Source of the DNA: Opisthocomus hoazin
Taxonomy: Eukaryota; Chordata; Aves; Opisthocomiformes; Opisthocomidae
NCBI RefSeq assembly: GCF_030867145.1
Contig: NC_134433.1
Coordinates: 12,661,216 to 12,725,215, forward strand
Direction: 5' to 3'
Length of the DNA: 64,000 nucleotides
The notes under the pieces are model-generated. The model saw only the letters and a list, made by a program, of their open reading frames with translations, searched no databases and had not been told where the DNA came from. Below, piece by piece: positions 15,901 to 26,700 of this stretch. The translations under genes and the position numbers were made by a program. The number at the start of each line of letters is the position of its first letter. Position 1 is the first letter of the stretch.

Positions 15901-17904
15901 CAATACGATAGCTGGGACAGGCCTTCATCTGATATTAGAGGCTTTTTCCTCCAAGCTGCTGCCACCTTTCTTTCCTTCTCTGTCTGGTATTTTGAGAGGC
16001 CAAAGGTGCTGCTGCTGTGGCTGGGTCTCTGTCCTGCTCTCCACGCTTACTGAGAGGTAACTGCCTGGCTCTGGTGCCCTGCTCGGCTCCCCGAGGGCAG
16101 GAGGCTCTGGGCAGCTGCCCTCTGCTCCGGGCACCTCTCAGCCGTGCCCCAGGGCTGCCAGTGGAGCTTGGGGCCGATGCAGTGCTGGATTTGGGGTTTC
16201 TGTCCCGCAGGAAAGCAATACCCGGGGAGTTGGACTGAGGAGCGACGTGTTCGGGACACCCAGTGGGAAGTATCTGCTGTGCGCCTCAGTTGGGAGGGTG
16301 GAAACATTCTCATTTATTCCTCTTTTCCCTTGGTAAGCTCTGGCAAGGGATAGCTGCAGCTCTGCACCAGCGAGGGACAGCCCAGACCTCCCGGAGAACC
16401 CAGCACAGTGGGCGCCGGAGGAGCTCAGAAAGCCGGGCTCTCAGCTGGCATCTCCCACCACAGCCCTGCGCTCTGCAGCCCTGGCTGTGTCCCTGCCGTG
16501 GCTCCAGGACACGTAGGCTTCACCTCTCCCATCCAAAGGACTCTGGCTGCTCTCTCAGTCCTTGTCTAACCCTCTCCTCCTGCACTCTCCCCCGAAAACA
16601 CCCATTTTGCCCCACACCAGTGCTGGAGGTACAGGCGGCTCCAGAGCTGCTCCCTGGGTGCTGCCAGCCCCAGCCCGGCCCTGGGCGAGCACAGAGGCTC
16701 GTGTGCCGTGGCTGGAGGAGCCTCTTGCACAAGAGTCCAGAAATAGCGATGCGTGGGCTGGTGGGCAGGGGCTGGGCAGAGGCCAGGCAGACAGCCAGAC
16801 ACCAGGCAGGCTGTGCGGGGCCGGCCGGTGGCGGGGAGGGACGGCGGGACTCGGCTTTCGGCTCTCGCCGCAGGGATGCTCCCAGATGGAGTTGTACTGC
16901 AGTCAGAGCTGGGGGTGGTCAGAGGGGGTTGGGAACGTGGTTGGCAGCATCTCCTCACCCAGGGCTGGTCCGTGGCACCGCGGGGTGATGGGTGCCTGGG
17001 TGTGGGGGGGTGCTGCCCCTGCTCCCGGGAGAGAAGGGAGGAGGTTCAGTTGCTTTGCAGGTATCGAGGTTTTGTTGTTGTTGTTTTTGTAAAGGTGAAA
17101 AGAGCACAAAACCCAAAGTGGCCATGAAGCCCAAGAGTTTTTTGGGGCTGGTTTGTCCAGGCTGTGTGAGGTCAGCTGCCTGGGTTGGTGTGTGCAGCCA
17201 GGTAGGGGTACGGCATGGAGGTGGCTCCCATTTGGGTATATTGGTGCATGGGGAGGCTTTCCAGGACACCCGCCTGGCCGGGCTGCCTGGTCCTCCTGGG
17301 CCACGGCACTGCCGGGGCCTGCGGCGCGGTGTCATGCCAGGGGTTACCAGCTGGCCAAGGGCTCTTGGCAGTCTGGTGGCCTCTGGGTGGCTCATCCAAG
17401 TGCTCAGCTCGTGCCCCGTGTTGGATAAAAAGGAAGATGTGCAAAGGGGGGTTTGCACGGTGGTGCGGAGAGCCTGGTGCCGTGGGCAGTAGTGACCAGA
17501 AAGTGTGTCCGACTGGGGGAAGCATGTGGAAAACCCCCCGAGTGCATGTGGAGAGCCATGTGTGGAAAACCAGCAGGCCCGGGGGATGCCCACTGCCGCC
17601 ATGGTTCTGCAGCCACCGTGCCGGAGGGGGAGCAGCTGCATCTTGTGCTGGTGCTGGTGCTGCTGCACTGCTCCCCGAGGCGCACGCGGAGCACGGTTTC
17701 CTGCCATGAACAGGGTTGATGCGCTCAGCCCAACCGCCACCGCCTTCCTGGCAGCTCGCTGCGCCGGGCAGCATGGCCTCGAGCTGCGGGGGTCAGGGGG
17801 GCTGCAGGGGCGTGGGGTTTGGCTGTGGAGGGTAGAGGGGACTCGCCATTAGAACCTTTGAGGGGTGGTGCAAGGACAGGCTGTGGAGCCTGGGCAGGGG
17901 CAAA

Positions 17905-19076
17905 TGGATGCGGGAGCTACGGATGTTGTCTCTCTGGACCTTTGACATGGTCCCCCACAAAATCCTTCTCTCTAAATTGGAGATGTGGATGTGATGGGTG
18001 GACTGTTTGGTGGGTGAGGAATTGGTTGGATGGTTGCATCCAGAGGGTAGTGGTCAATGGCTCAGTGTCTGGATGGAGATCGGTGACAAGTGGTGTCCCT
18101 CAGGGGTCTGTATTGGGAGCAGCACTGCTTAATATCTTCATCGAGGACCTAGACAGTGGGATTGAGTGCACCCTTGGCAAGTTTGCAGATGACACCAAGC
18201 TGAGTGGTGCAGTCAATACACCTGAGGGACAGGATGCCAACCAGAGGGACCTGGACAAGCTGGAGAAGTGGGTCTGTGTGAACCTCATGAGGTTCAACGA
18301 GGCCAAGGGCAGGGTCCTGCACCTGGGTCGGGGCAGGCCCTGGTATCGCTACAGGCTGGAGGATGAAGGGACTGAGAGCAGCCCTGCTGAGAAGGACCCG
18401 GGGGTACTGGTGGATGAAAAGCAGGGCATGAGCTGACAATGTGTGCTCACAGCCCAGAAAGCCAACCGTGCCCTGGGCTGCATCCCCAGCAGCGTGGGCA
18501 CAGGGTGAGGGAGGGGATTCTGCCCCTCTGCCCAGCTCTGGTGAGACCCCCCTGGGAGTCCTGCATCCAGCTCTGGAGCCCTCAGCACAGGACAGAGCTG
18601 GAGCTGTGGGAGCGGGGCCGGAGGAGGCCCCAGCAATGATGTGAGGGCTGGAACCCCTCTGCTGGGAGGAAAGGCTGGGAGAGCTGGGGCTGTGCAGCCT
18701 GGGGAAGAGAGCTGTGGGGAGACCTTAGAGCAGCCTTTCAGCACTCAAGGGGGGCTTATAGGAGAGATGGTGACAAACAGTTTAACAGGGCCTGTTGCGA
18801 TAGGACAAGGGGTAATGGCTTTAAACTAAAAGAGAGTGGATTTAGGCTGGATATAAGGAAGACATTTTTTGCTGTGAGGGTGGTGAGACACTGGCACAGG
18901 TTGCCCAGAGACGTGGCAGATGCCCCATCCCTGGAAACATTCTAGGCCAGGTTGGATGGGGCTCTGAGCGATCTGGTCAAGTTGAAGATGGCCCTGGACA
19001 TTGCAGGGGGGTTGGACTGGATGGCCTCTAAAGGTCCCTTCCAACCCAAGCTGTAACAATTCTATGATTCTGTGAA
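17905..19076 (+). mobile_element. CR1 LINE, 5'-truncated copy
   Basis: This is a chicken-repeat-1 non-LTR retrotransposon fragment. It encodes the late part of the reverse transcriptase, including [10 protein letters not shown], the catalytic KFADDTKL block and [10 protein letters not shown]. It then runs through the CR1 3' region to the characteristic end, CCTTCCAACCCAAGC followed by ATTCTATGATTCTGTGA. Only about 1.2 kb of the roughly 4.5-kb element remains. The reading frame shifts near 17990 ([12 protein letters not shown] is in another frame from [12 protein letters not shown]) and ends at a stop after the KQGMS block, so it is inactive. Orientation is the same as ABR. CR1 is the dominant LINE of birds and other sauropsids, which supports the host assignment. 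The 5' boundary is uncertain by about 50 bases. Confidence 0.93.
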
Positions 19077-20301
19077 ATAGGCGCGTTGGTGAGGGACGGA
19101 GAGCAGCAAACACTGTTTCATCGTGACCACCCTTGTGCAGGGCTGGCACTGCCGGCACAAACGGCTTGGGGACAAGGGAGGTGTTGGCACTTGGCGGTGC
19201 GGGGGTGGTGGTGGTGCCCAGCAGCATCCCGTGGGGTGGCTGCAGGGGATGTGCTCAGGTCCCTGAAATACCTGGGAGCGGAGCAGGCGGGGGGTGGGAA
19301 ATGGCAGCTGTGGGGCTGCAGCCTGTGCTGCTGACTCGGTGACTCACAGCCCGTGGGGGTGGGGGGCTGTGGACGTGGGTCCTTGCCATGTTGGGGCTGG
19401 TTACAGCCCCCTGGGGAGGCAGGGCCGTGCCAGGACCCGCAGTGGCTCCTCACCCTGGATGCCAGCTGCCGGTGGCTCCGTGTGCCCCAGCCGTGCCGAA
19501 CCGCAGCCTTGTCATTGCTACGCTCCCCCAGATCGTATCGGCTGTGTCCGAGCCTGGCGTGGACACCCCTGGGAGCGGGGATCAGGTGGTGGCAGGGTCG
19601 CCTCAGGTTTCCCAGCCAATGCCACCCGCGTCCTGGCACTTCACACTCTGGTGGCTCTACCTTCCCTTGTGCCCGGTGGAGCGTTATCGCTCCTGCCCGG
19701 TTCCCATCTGGCCCCAGCGCCCGGTCCAGGCCCTGCCCCACACGGCTGAGCCCGCAGCCGAGGGCCTGGGCCGGGGATGCTGCCCGCACCACCGGGACGG
19801 GAGCAGCGGTGCTGGCACGGGCTGAACGAGGGCAGCCTCTGCGCTTGAACGCTTGGCTGGTGCCCTGACATATTGGGGTTGATGACTCTGGCACTTTATA
19901 TTTCCTTTGGCTACATGCAGCTGGGGAGGGCGGTTTAACCCCTGCCTGCCCGCGTCCCGCTCTGCCGACCCCGGTTGTATGGGGCAGGGCAGCTCGCGGG
20001 GGTCCTGGTTCCTCCCGGAGCGGGGCCTGGGGAAGGCCGTGTCCTTCAGCCGTGGAGGTTGGAGAGGCTGGGGAGGTTTGGCTGGGGAGGGGGCTGATGC
20101 TGTGGAAAGCCGAAGTTGAAGACTCAATAGTCGGAAGGCTGTTAAGTAGGTATTCTTCATCACAGCATCCCTGGGTGACGGGGGGGAGGGGCGGGGGGGG
20201 ATGGACTGGGTGATGGAGCCGGGCTCCTCCGTTCTCCCATTCTGCTTAGGGTGGCCTGGGGGGCAGCCGCATGCCCCTGTGCCACACCGCCTCCTCCTCC
20301 T

Positions 20302-20326
20302 CCCCCCCCCCCCCCCCCCCCCCCCC
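20302..20326. repeat. C25 homopolymer
   Basis: An uninterrupted run of 25 C lies about 330 bases upstream of the main ABR start codon. It may affect transcript structure, and its length is likely to be error-prone in assemblies. Confidence 0.95.
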
Positions 20327-20329
20327 GGT

Positions 20330-20659
20330 CCCCAGACCCCTGCGGAGGGTCAGCGTGGCTGCGTGCGGGGCGGGGGGGGGGGGTGGCCGCCGAGCTCTGC
20401 TCCCCCCGTCGAGGCAGGGGCGGGAGGCGGGACGCGCTGCCATTGCCGGGCGGCACCTCCTTCCCCCGGGCACCCCCGGCAGCAGAGCTGCCCTGCGCCC
20501 GGGCAGGCGGCCGTGCCCGGCTCTCCCACCCCCCCCAGCCCCCATACCCACCCCCCCTCCTCAGGCCTGCGGCCCCCCGCCTCCCGCCCCTGCCCACCGC
20601 CTTTGTTGTGCGATGCGAGCCGGCTGCCGGGGCTGAGAGCCGGCGCAGCCCCCCCCAGC
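20330..20659 (+). promoter_or_regulatory. ABR: CpG-island promoter/5' leader of main ABR first exon
   Basis: CpG- and GC-box-rich sequence runs up to the ATG at 20660. There is no TATA box. It is the probable promoter and 5' UTR of the 861-residue isoform; the transcription start is not resolvable. Confidence 0.5.
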
Positions 20660-20720
20660 ATGGAGCCGCTGAGCCACCGGGGCCTGCCGCGGCTCTCCTG
20701 GATCGACACCCTCTACAGCA
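20660..20720 (+). CDS. ABR: ABR exon 1 (main isoform first coding exon)
   Basis: It encodes [20 protein letters not shown] plus one base (phase 1), essentially identical to the human long isoform start as I recall it. The donor A|GTACGT completes an Asn codon with exon 2 (NFNYG). Confidence 0.95.
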
Positions 20721-23700
20721 GTACGTGGGGGGGCTGGGGGGGCGGCGGGGGGGTCCCCGCTACCTGTTGTGTAACGCTGCGTCGCGATGCTGTGCCGGCC
20801 GGGGGGGGGGGTGTGCTGGCGGGGGGTTGCGCTCCTCTCCCGCAGCGTCCCGCACGCCCCGGAGTCGGTCCGGCAGCATCACGCAAGGCTGCGGGGTCCC
20901 GGGGGGAGCTCGGTGGGGCCGGAGAGAGCTGAGAGCTGGGGGGTCCTCGGGGGTCCCTCCGTGCCCGTGGGAAGGTGCCTCTCCCCCCGCCGTGATTTTG
21001 GCAGAGGGCTCCGGGGCGCTGCGCCCAGGGTGCTGTGGCAACGCGGTGTGGGTGCCCGGCGGGGCAGGGGGATGCGAATCCCCCCCCCACCAGCAGTCCC
21101 ACGGAGGAGCCCCGCAGCCGTCCCGCTCCCACGGGGGCTGTCTGAACAGGGCCACGGCTCGGGGATGGGGGGAGGCTGGGTCACGGGGTCCCCGTTGTTC
21201 GTTCTGGGGGAGCGCTGAGCTGCGTGGGCACCCCGAGGGGTGGCTTTTGGGGTGAAGTGTTGAGCTCGGAGCTTGGCGTTTGTGGGGCAGCGAGGTTTGG
21301 CGCGGGTGCATGGGAAGGTGGGATGCTCCGGAGGAGTGGGCACGGTGCTCCGTGGGCATCTGCCGAGCCCTGGAGGGAGCGGGGGCTCTGGGGGACACGT
21401 TGCGGATGGCTGAGCCCCCGCAAAGTTTTCCAGCCCGAAGCCTCCGACACCCGCAGCTGGAGGCCCCATCCAGCGGTGGCAATCCCGGGCTCCGGCGCAG
21501 CGTGTGCGGGCGGCTGGGCTGGAGCCCGAAGGCCACATCCAGCCCCAGGCTCCGCGCCCTCCTCCCCAGCCGCAGCATCTCCGCACAGCGCTGGCTCTGC
21601 CGTCCTGACTCCTGCTCCGGCCGCCCTCGCCGTGGAGGGGAGAGGAGCAGGGGAGGCTGCTCGGCGTGTCCGTGTTGTGGGGGATGTGGGGCAGGGTCTG
21701 GCCTTCGTCACACCGGGGAAGGTGGTGATGGTGTGGAGGAGATGCTGTTTGTGTTGAGCCACCCCTTGGAGGAGGCCCGCGGAGGCAGGTCCGAGGCCAG
21801 CTCACGCATCCGTGTTGTCATGGTGAATTTTCACCCAGGCACAGGGAAACCGCGGCGTTTCCCCAAAATCTCGTGGGCTCTGTGCAGATGTTGGGCTTCT
21901 CCCGGCAGTGGGATGGGACGGGTGAGCGTTGGGGTGTGCCAGCGCACTGCCGGGGTGCCGGGGAACAGCATGCGCCCGGCTGGAACGCGAAGAAAATGCC
22001 GCCCTGACTGAGCTGCTGTGACTGTGCTGCCTCTGCCCGGGCTGGGCAGGAGCTGGCTGCTGCCTTTGGCTGTGACCCTTATTGGATTAGCCTGGGGCAG
22101 ACCTGGCAAGACGTGGCAAAGTGGAAACATTATTTTCCAGGGGAAAACAATCCCCGGTGGGGATGCGTTTCTGGCACTGTCAGCCTCCTGGGGCAGCGTG
22201 GCAGCCCACAGGACCCCTGCCCTGACGGAGTGTGAGCATCCATCTCCTGGGCCCCAGCTCTTGGTACGTTGTGGGGCCGGATCCAGCTCAGAGCCGCCGG
22301 GCTGCGTGCGGGAGCCAGGCTTACAAGGCCGCTCCAGGTCAGGGTGTCCTTACCCCCTCCCCGCAAAATGCCTCCCCTGGGCCAGGCTGCCTCCCTCCCC
22401 TCGCTCCCCACGCCTGGGGTGGAGCAGGAGGATTTCCACTGCTGCTAAAAAACAGGAGCAAAAATAGCGCTGGGATTTGGCACGGGCACAGGAACAGGCT
22501 GCAGGGGCAATGCAGCTGTGGGGGAAGGAGGGAGGTGCTCGCTTTGAGGTGGCTGGGTGGCAGGGAGACGCAGGGGCCAGCCCCTCCGTGTCCCCTCGCC
22601 CAGCAACATCCCTCTTGCTTGGTGGTGCTTGGTTCCCACCCTGCAGTGGGTGCTGGGGAGGTCCCTCTGCCTGGTCTCCCTGGGTGAGAGCCCCGTACAT
22701 ACTGCACGGCCATGGGTGGCACAGCTGGAGCCATGGGGACATGGCCCTGTCCTCCCTCCTGTGGGCAGTGCGGTGACCCTCTCCCCGGGTGCCTGTTGGG
22801 GTAGTGTCTGTAGGTTTCGTCCCCAGCTCGCGTCTGGGACTGGGACTGGGACATAGATCTGCTCCGACTGGGAGCAATGGCTGCGTGAGAGCCATGTCGT
22901 TCCCGTGTCCCCACAGGCCAGTCCCTTCCCCCTCTGTCCCATTGGTGCCACCTTCTTCCCTGCACCACTGCAGGTGCCACCTCCCAGGGTCCCCAGCCGC
23001 CTCATTAAAGCTGTGTTCCTCGTTACCTTGCTGCCGAGCCGTCCCAGCCTGGGTTGCCAGGTCTCCCACAGTGCAGGTTCTATTCCGGGTGCCCCTGTTG
23101 TCCGCCTCGCAGTTGGGCCCAGAGCTGCAGACCTTGGCCGTGGTGGAGGGGAGGTGGTGGAGCCTGACAGACCTCTGAGTTGGTGTGCCTGGTGGGGACC
23201 GTCAGCTTTGTCCCCTGTCTGCTGTCTTGGCTCCCCCTTAGACCTCACCTGATGGCAAAGGGCACTTGGGCAAGAGATTTGGGGTTCTTTGGGGCATCCC
23301 CAGCCCGGTTGGGTGGGCTCAGGGGAGCTGCGTGGGGTGGGTGTCCCGGGGAAGTGGCCATCATGGGGGAACACCAGTGCATGTACCTCTTGCTGCCTTG
23401 CTTCTGGCTGGTGCTGGTGGCATCCCGGCTGGGACCTGTCAAAGGCAGGAGGGACGAGGGACATCCCACCGCGAGGAGGCAGGACAGGTTAGAGCCGGGG
23501 ATCCGCTTTCCCTGGAAGCTGAGGGCCAAGGGGTGATACAGGCTCCCCCGTCTGTGCCCACCCAGCTCGTTCATTCCCAGTCAGCTCCTGGGTTGAATGG
23601 GGGCTGTGGTGACCTGGTGAGGGCGGCATCCCAGCCTCTGAGGGATGGTTATTAGCTACTAATTGCTAACGAAGCAAGGTCTGAGAGGGGTTGTGGTGTT

Positions 23701-26700
23701 CTGGCAGAGCTGGGATGTATCTGGCCCGTGTCAGGGCTCTTCTCCATCCCACTCCGGGTGCAGGATGGGACCAGCCATCCCTCCGCACTGGCAGGGCTCT
23801 CCGCCTGAGCGGGCTTCACAGCGCTCTTTGACTTAATGATTAATCTACTTTCAATGTGAAGCTAAATGCAATATTAATGTGCTGAGTGGTGTTGGTGGGA
23901 GTCAGGGGAATCCTCGGCCAGGGTGGCAGGGCCATGGGGGCACGAAGTGGCGGTGGTGCGGGGTTTGGTCTGGGATGGCTGCTCCAGCCCCCAGACACCC
24001 TGTTTGGGCCAGAGTGTTGGCCAGGGTCTTGGCCGAGGTGCCCAGGGAGCCCGTGGGGACAGCTGGGTGGGGAGCAGAGCGAGGGGCTGGCTGGCACGGG
24101 GTCAGGTTGGGTGAGCCGTGCTTGCTGCCTCTTCGGGAGCTGCCGAGGGGGTCTTGGCTACGGGCCCTGGGTGGGGGGTGCTGGCTGCACCCTGCGTCCG
24201 CCCCTGCAGCAGCCAGGCTCCCTTCCCCCTCCCCTTTGTCAGCATCTCGGGGCTGCTGCAGCCGCCTCTTCCCGCCGCCACCGAGCCGCTGCCGTTTCCA
24301 TGGTAACAGGTTAGGATGTACCCCGGTCCCCCGCTGTGCCCCGGGGACCTGCCACAGACCCCGGTTGTGTCTCCCCCCCCCCCGCTCCCACTTGGGGCTC
24401 CGTCTCCCCAAAATGGCTTCCCCTGGGCTGTGGGCAATGGGGTGGGGGTTGTGGGGCATCCAAAAATGGGTGCTGGCCTGGCGTGGCGGTGGCCTCATCC
24501 TGCGCTGGAGGAAAGTGGGACCCTCCTGTCCTCCCAGCGTGGCCCGAGCCACCGACCCGCCATGGAGCTGCTGCCATCCCCCTTCTTCCAGGAGGGGTGG
24601 CACTGTCCTCCGTGCTGCGGACCCGGGCATCCTGGCACCCGTTCCCACGCTCCGAGGAGGGTGGGCACGGGGAAGCAGGGAGGACGGCAGCCGTGGCTGC
24701 CAGCCGGGCTCCATCCCTCCCCAGGGATGGCATGGGGATGGCATGGGGATGACATGGGGATGGTGGCCGCCGTGCTGGCAGGGCAGAGCCGCTGGTGTGT
24801 GGCCGGGGCATCTGGCAGAACAGCTGTTCCCGCACAGACGAGGCTTGCGGCCTCTCAGTGCTGTTAATTATGCAAATATAGGGAAGTGTGTCAAGCAAGC
24901 GGAGGATGCCCTGTGGGGCCAAGGATGCTCTGTGCGATGCCCTGCCTGCTCGGCCGGGCGGGCAGAGAGCAGGCAGCCGAGGCCAGTGGGGCTGGGGTGG
25001 GCTGCGGGTGCGGGCGTGCGTGTCTGTGCGTGGCCCCAAGCGTCAGACACGGGGTCTGTCCCCCGCAGGTACCCGCAGGCTGGGGCAGTTGCGGTGTGCC
25101 ATGCGGTGACCCTCGGCCGTGCCGCTGCCTGGATGCTCACCACCACCCTCTCTTCCCCTGACAGACTTCAACTATGGTGCGGACGAGTACGACGCTGAGG
25201 GCAACGAGGAGCCCAAGGCGCTGCCGGAGGGCTCGGAAACCATGCCCTACATCGATGAGTCACCCACCATGTCCCCCCAGCTCAGCGCCCGCGGCCAGGA
25301 GGGCGGGGACGGCGTCTCACCCACACCCACCGACGGCCTCGGCACAGGGGTAGGTGCTCGGGACGTGGAGCTCTGCGCTGGGTGCGATTGAAGCCGGGGC
25401 TGCGGGTGCCTGGCAAGGTTGTGTCAGCAGTGTCGGTGGTGCTCTGGTGTTGCTGTGACCTGGGGGACTGTCCCCTGGCATCCCAGACCCTGCGGGCCGT
25501 GGCGCTTTGGGGTGCAGCACCCTGTTCTGCTGCTGTTTGGTGAGGGTGTCGTGGCCGTGGGATGTGTCGTGTCCCTGCCCCGTCGTGCCACGCCGGTGGC
25601 AGAGCCAGCACGGCACGGGCCGGTGGGAGAGCGGGGTCCGGGTGCTGGAAACCAGCTGGGCTTGCTGGGAGATGTGAGGTCCCGGGGGTCCCCTGCTCCG
25701 GGGAGCCCTTGTGGACAGGGCGCAGCCGCTCGCCGGGCTGCCAGCTCCATCTAGTGGCACTCGGGGACGAGCCTCCAGTGGGCAGGGACACCTTCTGTGT
25801 CCCCCCCATTCTGAGGAGCTCAGATTTAACCCGTTCTCCCTCTGCTCTTCCGAGAGCATCCTCGGGAAGCGCTTGGGGCTCGTCCCGCATCTTTCGCAGC
25901 AGGGATGTTTGCCGGGCGGGAAAGCAGTGGGAAAAAATGTGGTGTTTTTTTTTTTTTTTCTCGGAATAAAAGTTTCCGTGCAGCCCGGGGGCGGTGGGCT
26001 CTCGGCAGGGCAGCGGGCACCCCTGGCCCCTCGGCGCAGGGCTCGGGGCTGCTGCGGGGCGCGACCGCCTGGCCCCGCAGCAGGCCGGGGAGGTGGGGAG
26101 GGGAGGAGGAGGCTGGGTTGGAAAAGGCGAAGGATTTTGTCGTGGAAAGGGTTAATCGCTTAACCCGGATGCTGAGGCAGAGGAGGCGAGAGGTGTGGCT
26201 TCCTCCCCAGGGCCCCGCCGCCGCGCAGCATCCTCCTCCCGGCACCCAGCGCGGCCCCGGGGCTGGGGCCGAACCCCTGGTGTCCCCCCCGCCCCGCACG
26301 ACGGAGCCCGGCCCGGGGCTGGGGCCAAACCCCTGGTCCCCAGCGGGACGCTGGGCCCAGCCCCGCGAGCCCCAGCCCTGCCACCGCGCTGCCGGGGTTC
26401 GGACGTGCTGTGGGCGGTGGGCTCCGTCCCGGGGGGCCGGCAGGGATGGCAGAGGGTGGGCCTGGGGGAGACCCTGAGGGAGGCTGGCAAAGCGATGCCC
26501 TTGTGGGGGGGGTGCTGGTGGAGCGTGCTGGGGCTGGAGGCGGGCGGTGAAGCTGGCTGGGTTGGAGCTGGCAGGATTGGGGAGCGGTGGAGCTCAGCGC
26601 CGGCTCTGCATCCAACTCTTTATCTTTTTTGGGAGCTGCCAAGGGGGTCTTGGCCGCGGGCCCCTGGGTGGGGGGTGCGTCCCTTGTGCCAGAGCTGAGC

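Larger units (their letters stand above)
9724..20659. other. ABR: ABR 5' intron (between alternative first exons)
   Basis: This is intron sequence if the 9.4-kb exon is used. It contains one CR1 LINE (about 17.9-19.1 kb), a 32-bp unit repeated twice (9921-9984), and AT-richer islands near 11.99-12.2, 13.98-14.17 and 15.43-15.56 kb that could be regulatory. I see no further coding exon. Confidence 0.5.

Noticed and set aside
17819-18436. 206-residue open frame with reverse-transcriptase similarity
   Set aside because: It is part of a truncated CR1 LINE, not a host gene.
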